From NCBI GenBank assembly GCA_905478665.1, contig CAJQJL010000008.1, positions 1 to 64,000 of the forward strand: a stretch of DNA of 64,000 nucleotides, given 5' to 3'. The DNA is from an uncultured Flavobacteriales bacterium (GTDB lineage: Bacteria > Bacteroidota > Bacteroidia > Flavobacteriales_D > Crocinitomicaceae). The notes below the pieces were generated by a model. It worked only from the letters and a program-made list of their open reading frames with translations, did no database searches and was not told the DNA's origin. The translations under genes were made by a program, and so were the position numbers. Of this stretch, positions 18,554 through 27,209 are shown piece by piece (position 1 is the first letter of the stretch; each line of letters starts with the position of its first letter).

Positions 18554-18754
18554 ATGTTACGATTTATCAAACACAACTTAACAGGTATAGATGGCGTAGC
18601 AATCTACCCGATTCTATCATTGCTCATCTTCGTAATATTCTTTGCACTCGTAATTACGTACGTGATCCGAATGAAGAAGAAAGAAATTGAAATACTGAGT
18701 TCAATTCCTTTAGAGGAGGATTCTGTAGCAGATAGTATCCATACACAAGATTAA
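18554..18754 (+). CDS. ccoQ: CcoQ-like small cbb3 oxidase subunit
   Basis: A 66-aa protein with one membrane helix (YPILSLLIFVIFFALVITYVIRM) and an acidic soluble tail, 3 nt after ccoNO and 19 nt before ccoP. Size, topology and position fit CcoQ/FixQ, which stabilises the oxidase. Sequence conservation of this subunit is low, so placement carries much of the evidence. Confidence 0.75.
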   Translation: MLRFIKHNLTGIDGVAIYPILSLLIFVIFFALVITYVIRMKKKEIEILSSIPLEEDSVADSIHTQD

Positions 18755-18773
18755 TGTTCAACGATATAAAAGC

Positions 18774-20189
18774 ATGAATATGAAAAGCTTAAAAAATAAC
18801 ATATTACTGATGATCATCGCACTGAGTTCAAGTCTAACTTTTGCGCAAGATGGTGAGGGATTGTTTAAAGCAAAATGTAGTGCATGTCATATGCTTGGGA
18901 AGGACGCAACAGGTCCTGATCTCAATGGTGTGAAGCTCAAATGGGAAGAAGCAGGTGAAAGTGAAATGCTCTATCGTTGGATACAAGATCCAGGAGCGTT
19001 AGTTGAATCTGGAGACAGTAAACTCGCCAGAGAAGTAGAGAAGTATAGCGATGCTGCAATGACGCCTCAGGATGTTACAAATGAGGAAGTGGACGCAATA
19101 TTAGATTATGTAGATAACTATGTAGCGCCAGTTGAACCGCCAGTAACAACTGCTGATACAGGAAATGAAGTGAATATTGTTTATGTTCCGAATTATGATA
19201 AGAACTTGACCATATTCTATTTCCTTCTCTTTGCCATTTTGGTGCAGTTGATTGCAATTCTGATTTTAAGTAATTCTTCGCGAACGTTCGTGAAACTACA
19301 GAACTACAAAATCAAGAAAGCTGCAGAGAAAACAGGTAAAACCTTACTTATTCTTTTGGGAGTATTTGCAGCGATGACGGCAAACAATTCGTCTCTCGCT
19401 CTTGAATTTATGGAGCCAGGAGCAGCAGAAAGTGGTCCTTGGTTATTGGTAGAAGATGCAGATCTTTATGTACTAATTGCAGTGAACATAGCAATGTTAT
19501 TATTGGTGCTTCACTTCAGAAGATTGTTCCTCGATATCGCAGCGATGGTTAGACCACAGACTGCAGCAACGAAGAAAATGTCGAAACGTAAGCAACGTAA
19601 GATGAACGAAGTATTAACCGCTGCGGTTCCAATTGAAGAAGAGCACACTATCCTACTTCACCACGAATACGACGGAATTAAAGAGCTGGATAACAACCTT
19701 CCACCATGGTGGGTCTGGGGATTCTATGCAACTATTGTATTCGCTGTCATTTACATCTTTAACTACCACGTATTTAAGACGGGAGACTTACAAATGGCTG
19801 AATACGACAAGTCAATGGAAGAGGCTAAAATTGAAGTAGCCGAGTACCTGGACAAAATGGCAATGAACGTTGATGAAACAAACGTGACCTTGCTAGTCGA
19901 TGGGTCTGATCTTTCAACAGGAAAAACATTATTCGAAACGAACTGTATCTCGTGTCACAACATCGATGGAGGAGGAAACCAAATTGGACCAAACCTTACT
20001 GACAAGGCATGGATCTATGGGTTCGATATTACTGAAGTCTTTTCTTCGATAAAGTACGGTCGAGCCAATGGAATGCCCGCGCACAATACCAAGTTGAATC
20101 CTATTCAACTACAGCAAGTAGCTTCTTTTGTTTTATCACTCCCAGAAGTTAAAGGGAGAGAGCCGCAAGGTGAAATAATAGAGGAGTAA
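18774..20189 (+). CDS. ccoP: cbb3 oxidase subunit III (CcoP) with extra N-terminal cytochrome c domain
   Basis: A 471-aa protein with, in order: signal peptide; cytochrome c domain with CSACHMLGKDATGPDL; two or three membrane helices (~145-165, ~185-205, ~220-240); a basic cytoplasmic loop; the CcoP N-domain helix NLPPWWVWGFYATIVFAVIYIFNYHVF; and a C-terminal cytochrome c with CISCHNIDGGGNQIGPNLTD. Classical CcoP (~300 aa) has one helix and two haem c domains after it. Here one haem is moved to the front and extra helices are added. It passes electrons from soluble donors to CcoO. The start could also be the ATG at 18780. Confidence 0.88.
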   Translation: MNMKSLKNNILLMIIALSSSLTFAQDGEGLFKAKCSACHMLGKDATGPDLNGVKLKWEEAGESEMLYRWIQDPGALVESGDSKLAREVEKYSDAAMTPQDVTNEEVDAILDYVDNYVAPVEPPVTTADTGNEVNIVYVPNYDKNLTIFYFLLFAILVQLIAILILSNSSRTFVKLQNYKIKKAAEKTGKTLLILLGVFAAMTANNSSLALEFMEPGAAESGPWLLVEDADLYVLIAVNIAMLLLVLHFRRLFLDIAAMVRPQTAATKKMSKRKQRKMNEVLTAAVPIEEEHTILLHHEYDGIKELDNNLPPWWVWGFYATIVFAVIYIFNYHVFKTGDLQMAEYDKSMEEAKIEVAEYLDKMAMNVDETNVTLLVDGSDLSTGKTLFETNCISCHNIDGGGNQIGPNLTDKAWIYGFDITEVFSSIKYGRANGMPAHNTKLNPIQLQQVASFVLSLPEVKGREPQGEIIEE

Positions 20190-20266
20190 TAGGAAGTAAC
20201 ATAGGTAACATATTGTCCTGCCACTATTCACTATATTAGGGACTCTAAAAACAGAGGTAGATAGAC

Positions 20267-21679
20267 ATGACAGAATATGAAGAGATTAAGGGTGATGAAG
20301 AACGCTTCAGAGATCATATCTCAACGGTAAACGAAGACGGAAGCCGGAAGTGGGTTTACCCAAAAAAAGTGAAGGGGAAATTCTTCACATGGCGGAAAAT
20401 TGTCAGCTATTTCCTTCTTGTCACCTTGTTTGGTGCACCCCATTTATATATCAATGGTGAGCCTTCTATCTTGTTCAATATCTTGGAGCGAAAGTTCGTT
20501 TTCTTTGGCAAAGTATTTTGGCCTCAAGATTTGTACCTCTTCGCTATTGCGATTATAATTGGCGTCGTATTTATTATACTGTTTACCATAATTTTTGGTC
20601 GAATTTTTTGCGGGTGGATCTGCCCGCAGACCATTTTTATGGAAATGGTGTTCCGTAGAATTGAATACTTCATCGAAGGAGATTGGACCCATCAAAAGAA
20701 ACTGAACAAAGCTCCGTGGACGGCAAATAAAATATTTAAGAAAACACTCAAACATTTTATTTTCTGGGTTATCTCCTTTCTGATAGCCAATACTTTCTTG
20801 GCATATATTATAGGCGCAGAAGAACTGTGGAAAATTCAGACAGATCCAGTTGGTGATCACTTGGGTGGCTTCATTGCTATTTTCGTTTTTACAACAATCT
20901 TTTACCTCGTATTCTCATTCCTTAGAGAGCAGGTTTGCACAACCATATGCCCTTACGGAAGGTTACAAGGCGTACTTCTCGATGAAAACTCTATGGTCGT
21001 TGCCTACGATCACAAACGTGGAGAAGGAAGAGCAAAATTCAGAAAGAACGAAGATCGTGCAGCGGAAAAGAAAGGAGACTGTATCGATTGTTCTCAATGC
21101 GTACAAGTGTGCCCAACGGGAATTGACATTCGACACGGAACGCAATTGGAGTGTGTGAATTGTACAGCATGTATCGATGCATGTGATCACATGATGGATA
21201 GTGTAGGAATGGACAAAGGCCTCATTCGTTTCGTCTCTGAAAATGGAATCAAAAACGGAACTCGTTTCCAATGGACAAGAAGAGTTAAAGCTTATACAAC
21301 CTTGCTTATAGGAATGATAGTTGTGCTTGTCGTTTTATTGGTCACACGAAAAGATTTTGAAACAACGATATTACGCCAACGTGGCTCAACTTATCAGATT
21401 TTAGACGGAAGTGTCAGCAATATTTTTGAAATCAACTTGACGAACAAAACTCGTAATGATTATACGATTGAACTGAAAACTGAGGATCCTGATGCTGAAA
21501 TTGAAATGGTTGTCAGTAATCTCACATTAGAGAAAGAAGAAGAAGTGACAGAGCGTTTTATTATGAAAATTCCACTCAACACTATCAAGAATGGAAGGAA
21601 AAACGTGACTGTGATTATTATGGGGAACGGAAAAGAATTACAGCGGGAAGAAGCTCAATTTATTGGACCCGTACTTTAA
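20267..21679 (+). CDS. ccoG: Cytochrome oxidase accessory protein CcoG (RdxA/FixG)
   Basis: A 470-aa membrane ferredoxin-like protein. It has helices near residues 40-60, 85-115, 160-180 and 200-220, a Cys pair in CGWICPQTIFMEMVFRRIEYFIEGD, two 4Fe-4S clusters in CIDCSQCVQVCPTGIDIRHG and CVNCTACIDACDHMM, one more helix (~345) and an Ig-like periplasmic domain. CcoG is a cupric reductase that prepares Cu(I) for oxidase assembly. The gene lies 77 nt after ccoP with no terminator between, and ccoH follows after 6 nt. Confidence 0.93.
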   Translation: MTEYEEIKGDEERFRDHISTVNEDGSRKWVYPKKVKGKFFTWRKIVSYFLLVTLFGAPHLYINGEPSILFNILERKFVFFGKVFWPQDLYLFAIAIIIGVVFIILFTIIFGRIFCGWICPQTIFMEMVFRRIEYFIEGDWTHQKKLNKAPWTANKIFKKTLKHFIFWVISFLIANTFLAYIIGAEELWKIQTDPVGDHLGGFIAIFVFTTIFYLVFSFLREQVCTTICPYGRLQGVLLDENSMVVAYDHKRGEGRAKFRKNEDRAAEKKGDCIDCSQCVQVCPTGIDIRHGTQLECVNCTACIDACDHMMDSVGMDKGLIRFVSENGIKNGTRFQWTRRVKAYTTLLIGMIVVLVVLLVTRKDFETTILRQRGSTYQILDGSVSNIFEINLTNKTRNDYTIELKTEDPDAEIEMVVSNLTLEKEEEVTERFIMKIPLNTIKNGRKNVTVIIMGNGKELQREEAQFIGPVL

Positions 21680-21685
21680 AATTGA

Positions 21686-22114
21686 ATGCATATGAATTGG
21701 GGAAAAGGAATTACGATTGCACTGGCATTATTTATCGGTTTTATCGTCTTCATGGTTGTTGGATTTTTTTCGCACAAGGTCGATCTAGTAAGTGAAGATT
21801 ATTACCAACGTGAGATTGCTTACGAAGAAGAAATTGATGCGATGAGCAACGCGAATGAATTGGAGAGCAGACCTGTAATCTCAATGTCTGAAACGCACTT
21901 TATCGTTCAATTTGATGGCGAACAAAATTTTGAAAATGCGGTACTGACTTTTAAACGACCAAACAACAAAAAACAAGATCAACAGTTTGTAATTCAGAAT
22001 ACAAAGACTTTTACAATTCTGAAGACTGATCTCGTCCCTGGCGTTTACTCAGTCAAGCTGTCGTACGATATTGAAGGCAAAAATTTTCTGCAAAAAGAAG
22101 AAATCTACATTTAA
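21686..22114 (+). CDS. ccoH: CcoH/FixH-like cbb3 assembly protein
   Basis: A 142-aa protein starting MHMNWGKGITIALALFIGFIVFMV, with one membrane helix followed by a periplasmic beta-rich domain containing KVDLVSEDYYQREIAYEEEI, the region shared by FixH proteins. It is needed for stability of early cbb3 assembly intermediates. It sits 6 nt after ccoG and directly abuts the next ATG. Confidence 0.85.
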   Translation: MHMNWGKGITIALALFIGFIVFMVVGFFSHKVDLVSEDYYQREIAYEEEIDAMSNANELESRPVISMSETHFIVQFDGEQNFENAVLTFKRPNNKKQDQQFVIQNTKTFTILKTDLVPGVYSVKLSYDIEGKNFLQKEEIYI

Positions 22115-22870
22115 ATGGAGTTGTTCGTATTAACAGGTTTTATCCTTGGATTGACATCAAATCTGCATTGCATTGGCATGTGTGGACCGATCGCCATGGC
22201 CATACCTGTGAAGCGTACAAGTAACCTTTCCATATTATCTGGTTCTCTGCAATACAACTTCGGAAGAATTATTACCTATGCCATATTGGGGTTAATTGTA
22301 GGATCAATCGGTTTAACTATTAATACTATCGGAGTTCTGCAATGGCTAAGTATCGCAGCTGGAGTTGGTCTAATTCTATTTGCTTGGCGTAAGTATTTCC
22401 TAAATCTTTTTAGCGGACGCTTGCCTAGTTTTAAAATTCAGTCATTTCTAAACAAGGGGCTTGGACGCGTATTGAAATCAAAATCCCCGTTTCGCTTGTT
22501 CTTACTAGGGAACATCAATGGTCTTCTTCCTTGTGGAATGGTCTTCGCTGCACTCCTTAACGCAATATTAACAGGTGATTTCCTCTACAGTGGACTTGCC
22601 ATGGTCGCATTTGGAGTTGGCACCCTTCCTGCAATGATCGCGGTTACTTTTGTTGCCAATAAAATAAGTGGTTCTGCTCGACAAAAAATGAATAGAGCTG
22701 TTCCTTATCTTCTTACGCTCGTTGGTTTATTGATTGTTCTTCGCGGAATGAACTTGGACATTCCATTCTTAAGTCCTAGAGTAAACCTGATTGAAAATGC
22801 ACAAGCTGGAAATTCAAACGAGCAAAACCTAGAAATGAGTTGTTGCCATAGCGCAGATGACTGCGAATAA
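22115..22870 (+). CDS. TauE/SafE-type (UreH-like) membrane protein of the cbb3 locus
   Basis: A 251-aa protein with about six membrane helices and the N-terminal signature GLTSNLHCIGMCGPIAMAI, shared by the heavy-metal-linked UreH/SafE-like family found next to ccoGH. A matching LGNINGLLPCGMVFAALL occurs in the second half. These proteins are thought to move copper or nickel; here copper for CuB is most likely. The C-terminus ends in a short Cys/His cluster (EMSCCHSADDCE) that could bind metal. The start codon immediately follows the ccoH stop, so it is the last gene of the operon. Confidence 0.78.
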   Translation: MELFVLTGFILGLTSNLHCIGMCGPIAMAIPVKRTSNLSILSGSLQYNFGRIITYAILGLIVGSIGLTINTIGVLQWLSIAAGVGLILFAWRKYFLNLFSGRLPSFKIQSFLNKGLGRVLKSKSPFRLFLLGNINGLLPCGMVFAALLNAILTGDFLYSGLAMVAFGVGTLPAMIAVTFVANKISGSARQKMNRAVPYLLTLVGLLIVLRGMNLDIPFLSPRVNLIENAQAGNSNEQNLEMSCCHSADDCE

Positions 22871-22999
22871 CAGATTTCGTAGCTTATCCACACTTTTTTT
22901 TTAGAACTTCAGAAAGAACGCTGTCGAATATTGTGTATTAAACTTAGATAGTCCAGAAGTTATAACTCCTAGGGATATTTTGCGAAATTTGCTACTGGA

Positions 23000-23494
23000 A
23001 TGATTTTAGAAACGACACGTACAACCATCACCCCACTCGCAAAAAGTGACATTCCCGAAATTATGGAAATGTATCACGAACCCGATTCCAATAAATTCAT
23101 TCCTCCCCTACTTGATAAAAATGAGGACTATTACATCGATTTTTTGAACAAGAAGATCGAATACAATAAGAATGAGATTGGCTTTTGGACTGTTCGGCAC
23201 ACAACCGATAATGCGTTTATTGGGACTGTTAATCTAAATCAATTTGCTGACACAGATATGATTCATATAGGTTGTCACCTTAAACGCGAATATTGGAATC
23301 AAGGCTATGCATTTGAATTAATGTCACGCCTTCGAGATTATGGAATTGAAGACAAGCATCTAAAAGCTATTCATGGCATTTTCAGCGAAGAGCACGAGGT
23401 TTCTGCAAAACTTTTAGAAAAGCTCAATTTCGTATTTTTCAAATCATGGATAGAAAACGAAAAACAAATCAATATCTATCGCTATACTCCATAA
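23000..23494 (+). CDS. GNAT-family N-acetyltransferase
   Basis: A 164-aa protein of the ribosomal-protein-alanine acetyltransferase-like GNAT type. It has an N-terminal MILETTRTTITPLAKSDIPEIMEMY strand-helix, central GTVNLNQF and IHIGCHLKREYWNQGYAFELM, the last being the acetyl-CoA pyrophosphate loop, and a final VSAKLLEKLNFVFFKSW. Substrate unknown. The next gene begins within or just after its stop in another frame, so they may be co-expressed. Confidence 0.82.
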   Translation: MILETTRTTITPLAKSDIPEIMEMYHEPDSNKFIPPLLDKNEDYYIDFLNKKIEYNKNEIGFWTVRHTTDNAFIGTVNLNQFADTDMIHIGCHLKREYWNQGYAFELMSRLRDYGIEDKHLKAIHGIFSEEHEVSAKLLEKLNFVFFKSWIENEKQINIYRYTP

Positions 23495-23501
23495 ATTAAA
23501 G

Positions 23502-24161
23502 ATTCTGAACATTAACAACGACGATAAAATCTATTGCTTAAGCGGACTCGGAGTCGACGAGCGCGCCTTTCGAAACTTCAAACCCCAAGGTATTGAACTC
23601 ATTCACCTTCCATGGATTCCGCCTGTGAAAGGAGAATCATTGAAAGACTATGCATCGAGACTATTTAAAGCCACGAAACTTCCAGATGATTACAACCTCC
23701 TAGGCGTTTCCTTTGGTGGAATGATCGCCGCAGAATTTGCAAAAATTAAACAACCTCGAAATTTATTTTTGGTTTCCACTGTTTCAAATAGCAGTGAGAT
23801 GCCGCTTCAATTTCGCTTTGGCAAACTAATTCCATTGCATAAAATCACGCCGACATTTCTTCTAAAATCGGCAAACTTCATCACGTATTATCTTTTTGGT
23901 GTTAAAACACAGGAGGACAAACAACTCCTAAGTCAAATATTGAAAGACACAGATCCAGATTTTTTACGATGGGCAATGAACGCTATGCTCCATTGGAATA
24001 ACACAGTTAAACAAGGAATAAAAATCCACGGTTCAAAGGATCGAATGCTTCCAGCCAAAGGCAAAATTGATTATTTAGTCGATCAAGGCGGGCATTTCAT
24101 GATTGTGAACAAGGCTGATGAAATTCAAGCAATTGTGCAATCTATTCTTCGCAATCATTGA
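23502..24161 (+). CDS. Alpha/beta hydrolase without a canonical start codon
   Basis: The track starts at a GTG (23625), but the same frame is open back to 23454 and encodes a convincing hydrolase N-terminus upstream of it (IYCLSGLGVDERAFRNF, PQGIELIHLPWIPP). No ATG, GTG or TTG exists between the in-frame stop at 23451 and that region. The best candidates are ATT at 23502 or CTG at 23505, giving ~219 aa. Catalytic features are GVSFGGMIAAE (nucleophile Ser), HGSKDRMLP (acid) and QGGHFMIVN (His). Either a rare start codon is used, or the true start was lost, or there is a small frameshift or sequence error. Confidence 0.65.
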   Translation: MLNINNDDKIYCLSGLGVDERAFRNFKPQGIELIHLPWIPPVKGESLKDYASRLFKATKLPDDYNLLGVSFGGMIAAEFAKIKQPRNLFLVSTVSNSSEMPLQFRFGKLIPLHKITPTFLLKSANFITYYLFGVKTQEDKQLLSQILKDTDPDFLRWAMNAMLHWNNTVKQGIKIHGSKDRMLPAKGKIDYLVDQGGHFMIVNKADEIQAIVQSILRNH

Positions 24162-24279
24162 TTCAGCAACCTCCCTTGGAACAAAAATTAATTTCTTTTT
24201 GAACCTTTCTTAAATGTTCCTGTACCGAGGTGAAACAACATCACGCTAAATCAGAAAGCTTGATAAAAAAAACAGTGAC

Positions 24280-25431
24280 ATGAAAAACATTCTTTTAACA
24301 TTCGCCTCAATTATTTTTGGATCAATCTTCGCGTTTTCACAGCGTGTTCCACCGCCAGACAGTCCACGAAAAGTTCAAGTTGCCATCTTATTCGATACTT
24401 CCAACAGCATGGACGGTTTGATTGATCAGGCTAAATCAAGAATCTGGAACATCGTTAACGAAGTCAGTTCACTTCAATACAACGGGCAGACACCAGCCAT
24501 TGAAATTGCACTTTATCAATACGGCAATGATGGATTGAGTAAATCAGGGAACTACATTGAACAATTATTAGCGCTCACAAGTGATTTGGACGTGATTTCT
24601 GAGAAATTGTTTGGACTGAGCACCAATGGCGGAAGTGAATATTGCGGTGCGGTAGTCGGTAGATCACTAGCGGACCTTAATTGGTCTGTAAATCCAACGG
24701 ACTTAAAAATGATCTACATTGCTGGAAACGAGAGTTTTGCTCAAGGCCCTGTTGACTACAAAATTGAATGCAAACGCGCAGCAGACCGTGGAATATTCAT
24801 CAATACAATTTATTGTGGAAACTACGATCAAGGTGTAAGAGAGTTTTGGCAAGATGGCGCGTCATGCAGTAAAGGAGATTACTTTAATATAGATTCAGAC
24901 CGCAAAATTGCACATATCGACACACCTTATGACGAAGAAATCAATACATATAATGACTCATTGAATCAAACATACTATGGCTATGGAAGTGCTGGAATGG
25001 CACGTAAATCGACGCAAACATTTCAAGACAGCAATGCAGAAATGGAATCAGTTGCGGTTAAGACTGAACGTTCTATTTCAAAATCGAAGAAAGGCGTGTA
25101 CATGAACTCTTCTTGGGATTTGAATGATGCCGTTGAAGAAGGTGAAGTAGACTTAACAAAAATGGACGACAAAGATCTTCCTGAAGAATTTCGCGGCAAA
25201 ACAACAGAAGAAAAAGAAAAAATGCTGGAAGAAAATAGCGCTGAGCGTGACCGCTTTCAAGCCAAAATTGCTGAATTAGCGAAAAGTCGTCAGGCATTCA
25301 TCGATGAAGAACGAAAAAAGAAAGCCGCAGCAGGTGAAGAAGTGGATGACTTTGGAACTTCTGTAAACACAAGTATTATGGAGAAAGCCGTTGAAATAGG
25401 TTTTGAGAAAGAAGCTCAGAATGAAGAGTAA
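24280..25431 (+). CDS. Secreted von Willebrand factor A domain protein
   Basis: A 383-aa protein with a signal peptide (ILLTFASIIFGSIFAFSQ) followed by a VWA domain: VQVAILFDTSNSMDGLIDQAK contains the metal-binding DxSxS motif, and a conserved YIAGNESFAQGP follows in the fold's middle. The C-terminal third (~285-383) is highly charged, helical and Glu/Lys-rich (DKDLPEEFRGKTTEEKEKMLEENSAER), likely a coiled coil. Such proteins mediate envelope protein-protein contacts. It stands alone, with a strong terminator 20 nt downstream. Confidence 0.8.
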   Translation: MKNILLTFASIIFGSIFAFSQRVPPPDSPRKVQVAILFDTSNSMDGLIDQAKSRIWNIVNEVSSLQYNGQTPAIEIALYQYGNDGLSKSGNYIEQLLALTSDLDVISEKLFGLSTNGGSEYCGAVVGRSLADLNWSVNPTDLKMIYIAGNESFAQGPVDYKIECKRAADRGIFINTIYCGNYDQGVREFWQDGASCSKGDYFNIDSDRKIAHIDTPYDEEINTYNDSLNQTYYGYGSAGMARKSTQTFQDSNAEMESVAVKTERSISKSKKGVYMNSSWDLNDAVEEGEVDLTKMDDKDLPEEFRGKTTEEKEKMLEENSAERDRFQAKIAELAKSRQAFIDEERKKKAAAGEEVDDFGTSVNTSIMEKAVEIGFEKEAQNEE

Positions 25432-25448
25432 GTAAGTTTTCATGTTTT

Positions 25449-25477
25449 AAGCCTCGCTTCGGCGGGGCTTTTTTTTT
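25449..25477 (+). terminator. Rho-independent terminator after the VWA gene
   Basis: AGCCTCGC-TTCG-GCGGGGCT followed by a run of nine T. It is an 8-bp GC-rich stem with one G:U pair and a stable TTCG loop, ending just before the next gene on the same strand. Confidence 0.88.
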
Positions 25478-25490
25478 GCTACTTTGGTAT

Positions 25491-26009
25491 ATGCAAAAAA
25501 CCTTTGATTCGAAAATTGACTATTTGCCAAAACTCAAATTGCACCATGTAACGGTTAGCAACAAAATATTGAAAGAGTTCGCTGGAGAAGAAGCAAAGTC
25601 CATTTATAACCAACGTTTCATCATCACCATCAACAACGAAATCACATGGAGAGGAGGAACTGTTTCGCTTGGAAACAACACTGCATACATTACTCTTTCT
25701 AAAGAAAGGATGAAAAGTCTTGGAGCGCATTTGGGCGATACTGTTCAAATAACTTTAGAGTTAGACAAATCAAAATACGGGTTTGACGTTCCTGAAGAAT
25801 TTGAAGAACTCCTTCGTCAAGACGATCAAGCCAATGCCCTATTTCATGCCTTGAGAATGGGGTTACAACGTGCAATTATCTATCGAGTAATTCAATATAA
25901 GTCTTCAGACAAACGCTTGGAGAAAAGTCTATTCTTTCTTGAAAACCTAAAGAAATCTCCCAAAGGAGAAACTACAATGCGTCACATCATTGGAAAGGAT
26001 TTACCCTAA
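25491..26009 (+). CDS. YdeI/OmpD-associated (DUF1905-type) protein
   Basis: A 172-aa protein counted from the ATG at 25491 (MQKTFDSKIDYLPKLKLHHV); the track start falls in the terminator. The first ~95 residues form a DUF1905-like beta-barrel (RFIITINNEITWRGGTVSLGNNTAYITL...LGDTVQITLELDKSKYGFDVPEEFEELL). The rest is a helical bacteriocin-protection/OmdA-type domain (ALRMGLQRAIIYRVIQYKSSDKRLEKSLFFLENLKKSPKGE). The function is not established in this phylum. A short gap to the cysteine desulfurase on the same strand may make a small operon. Confidence 0.7.
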   Translation: MQKTFDSKIDYLPKLKLHHVTVSNKILKEFAGEEAKSIYNQRFIITINNEITWRGGTVSLGNNTAYITLSKERMKSLGAHLGDTVQITLELDKSKYGFDVPEEFEELLRQDDQANALFHALRMGLQRAIIYRVIQYKSSDKRLEKSLFFLENLKKSPKGETTMRHIIGKDLP

Positions 26010-26050
26010 TAAATTCACTATCTTTGTCAGGATTTTTAACGATTTGAACA

Positions 26051-27190
26051 ATGGTAGTTTATCTTGACAATGCTGCGACAACTCCTATCGCCCCTGAGGT
26101 TATAGAGGCAATGTTGCCTGTTTTAAAAGACGGATTTGGGAATCCTTCGTCAACGCATTCTTTTGGAAGAAAGTCAAAGGCGCTTATTGAAACATCTAGA
26201 AGATCTATCGCCAAACACTTGAATTGCCAACCTTCAGAAATTATTTTCACTTCTGGTGGAACCGAAGCTGATAATATGGCTTTACGTTCATCTGTAAACG
26301 TATTAGGTGTTACGCACATCATAACGTCACGCATTGAGCATCACGCCGTTGGACATACAGCTGAATCAATTAAGAAGGAAGGGAAGGTTAGTGTTTCCTA
26401 TGTTAACATTGACGAAAAAGGACATGTAGACCTGTCTCATCTTGAAGAATTGTTGAAAATCGATAAAAAGACCCTTGTTTCTTTAATGCATGCCAACAAT
26501 GAAATAGCGACACTCTTGCCGATGCAAAAGGTTAGCGACCTCTGCCGTAAATACGGAGCATATTTTCACTCCGATACTGTTCAGACGATGGCACATTATG
26601 CAATTGACCTTCAAGAACGGGATCTTGATTTTCTAACGGGTGCTGCTCATAAATTTCACGGACCAAAAGGTATTGGATTTATCTATGTCAATAAAAAAAC
26701 AAAAATTGGATCACTCATTCACGGTGGCGCACAAGAAAGAGGATTTCGAGGCGGAACGGAGAACGTATACGGTATAGTTGGAATGGCGAAAGCAATGGAT
26801 TTGGCTTATGAAGATGTGGTTGGTCATCAACAGCATGTTCAAGAACTGAAGTCGTATATGATTGATGAATTGAAGGCTTATTTCGATGACATCTATTTTC
26901 ATGGAGAAACTGATCCAAAAAAATCTTTGTACACCGTACTTAATGTTTGCTTCCCTGCAACTGATAAGTCAAGTATGCTTTTGTTTACATTAGACTTGAA
27001 AGGAGTTGCCGTTTCGGGAGGAAGTGCTTGTTCTTCAGGCTCAAGTAAAGGCTCTCATGTATTAGAAGCAATTAATGCAGATATGACCCGTCCAAACGCG
27101 CGTTTCTCATTTTCTCGCTATACAACAAAAGAAGAAATTGATTACGCATTAGAACAAGTCAAAGCGGTTTTTGAAAAGACCTTGGCATAA
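26051..27190 (+). CDS. Cysteine desulfurase (NifS/IscS family)
   Basis: A 379-aa PLP enzyme that takes sulfur from cysteine, giving alanine and a persulfide used for Fe-S clusters or thio-modification. Motifs: VYLDNAATTPIAPEV at the start, HANNEIATLLPM, the Schiff-base Lys in GAAHKFHGPKGIGF, and the catalytic Cys in SGGSACSSGSSKGSHVL. The long active-site loop before the Cys marks a class II-like or IscS-type member that lacks the SufS pattern. There are no isc or suf scaffold genes next to it; the glycosyltransferase gene follows after 19 nt. Confidence 0.9.
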   Translation: MVVYLDNAATTPIAPEVIEAMLPVLKDGFGNPSSTHSFGRKSKALIETSRRSIAKHLNCQPSEIIFTSGGTEADNMALRSSVNVLGVTHIITSRIEHHAVGHTAESIKKEGKVSVSYVNIDEKGHVDLSHLEELLKIDKKTLVSLMHANNEIATLLPMQKVSDLCRKYGAYFHSDTVQTMAHYAIDLQERDLDFLTGAAHKFHGPKGIGFIYVNKKTKIGSLIHGGAQERGFRGGTENVYGIVGMAKAMDLAYEDVVGHQQHVQELKSYMIDELKAYFDDIYFHGETDPKKSLYTVLNVCFPATDKSSMLLFTLDLKGVAVSGGSACSSGSSKGSHVLEAINADMTRPNARFSFSRYTTKEEIDYALEQVKAVFEKTLA

Positions 27191-27209
27191 ATTTGTATTT
27201 TGTCGCTGA

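Noticed and set aside
22705-22893. 62-aa antisense ORF at the end of the TauE-like gene
   Set aside because: Shadow frame of the real gene with no supporting features.
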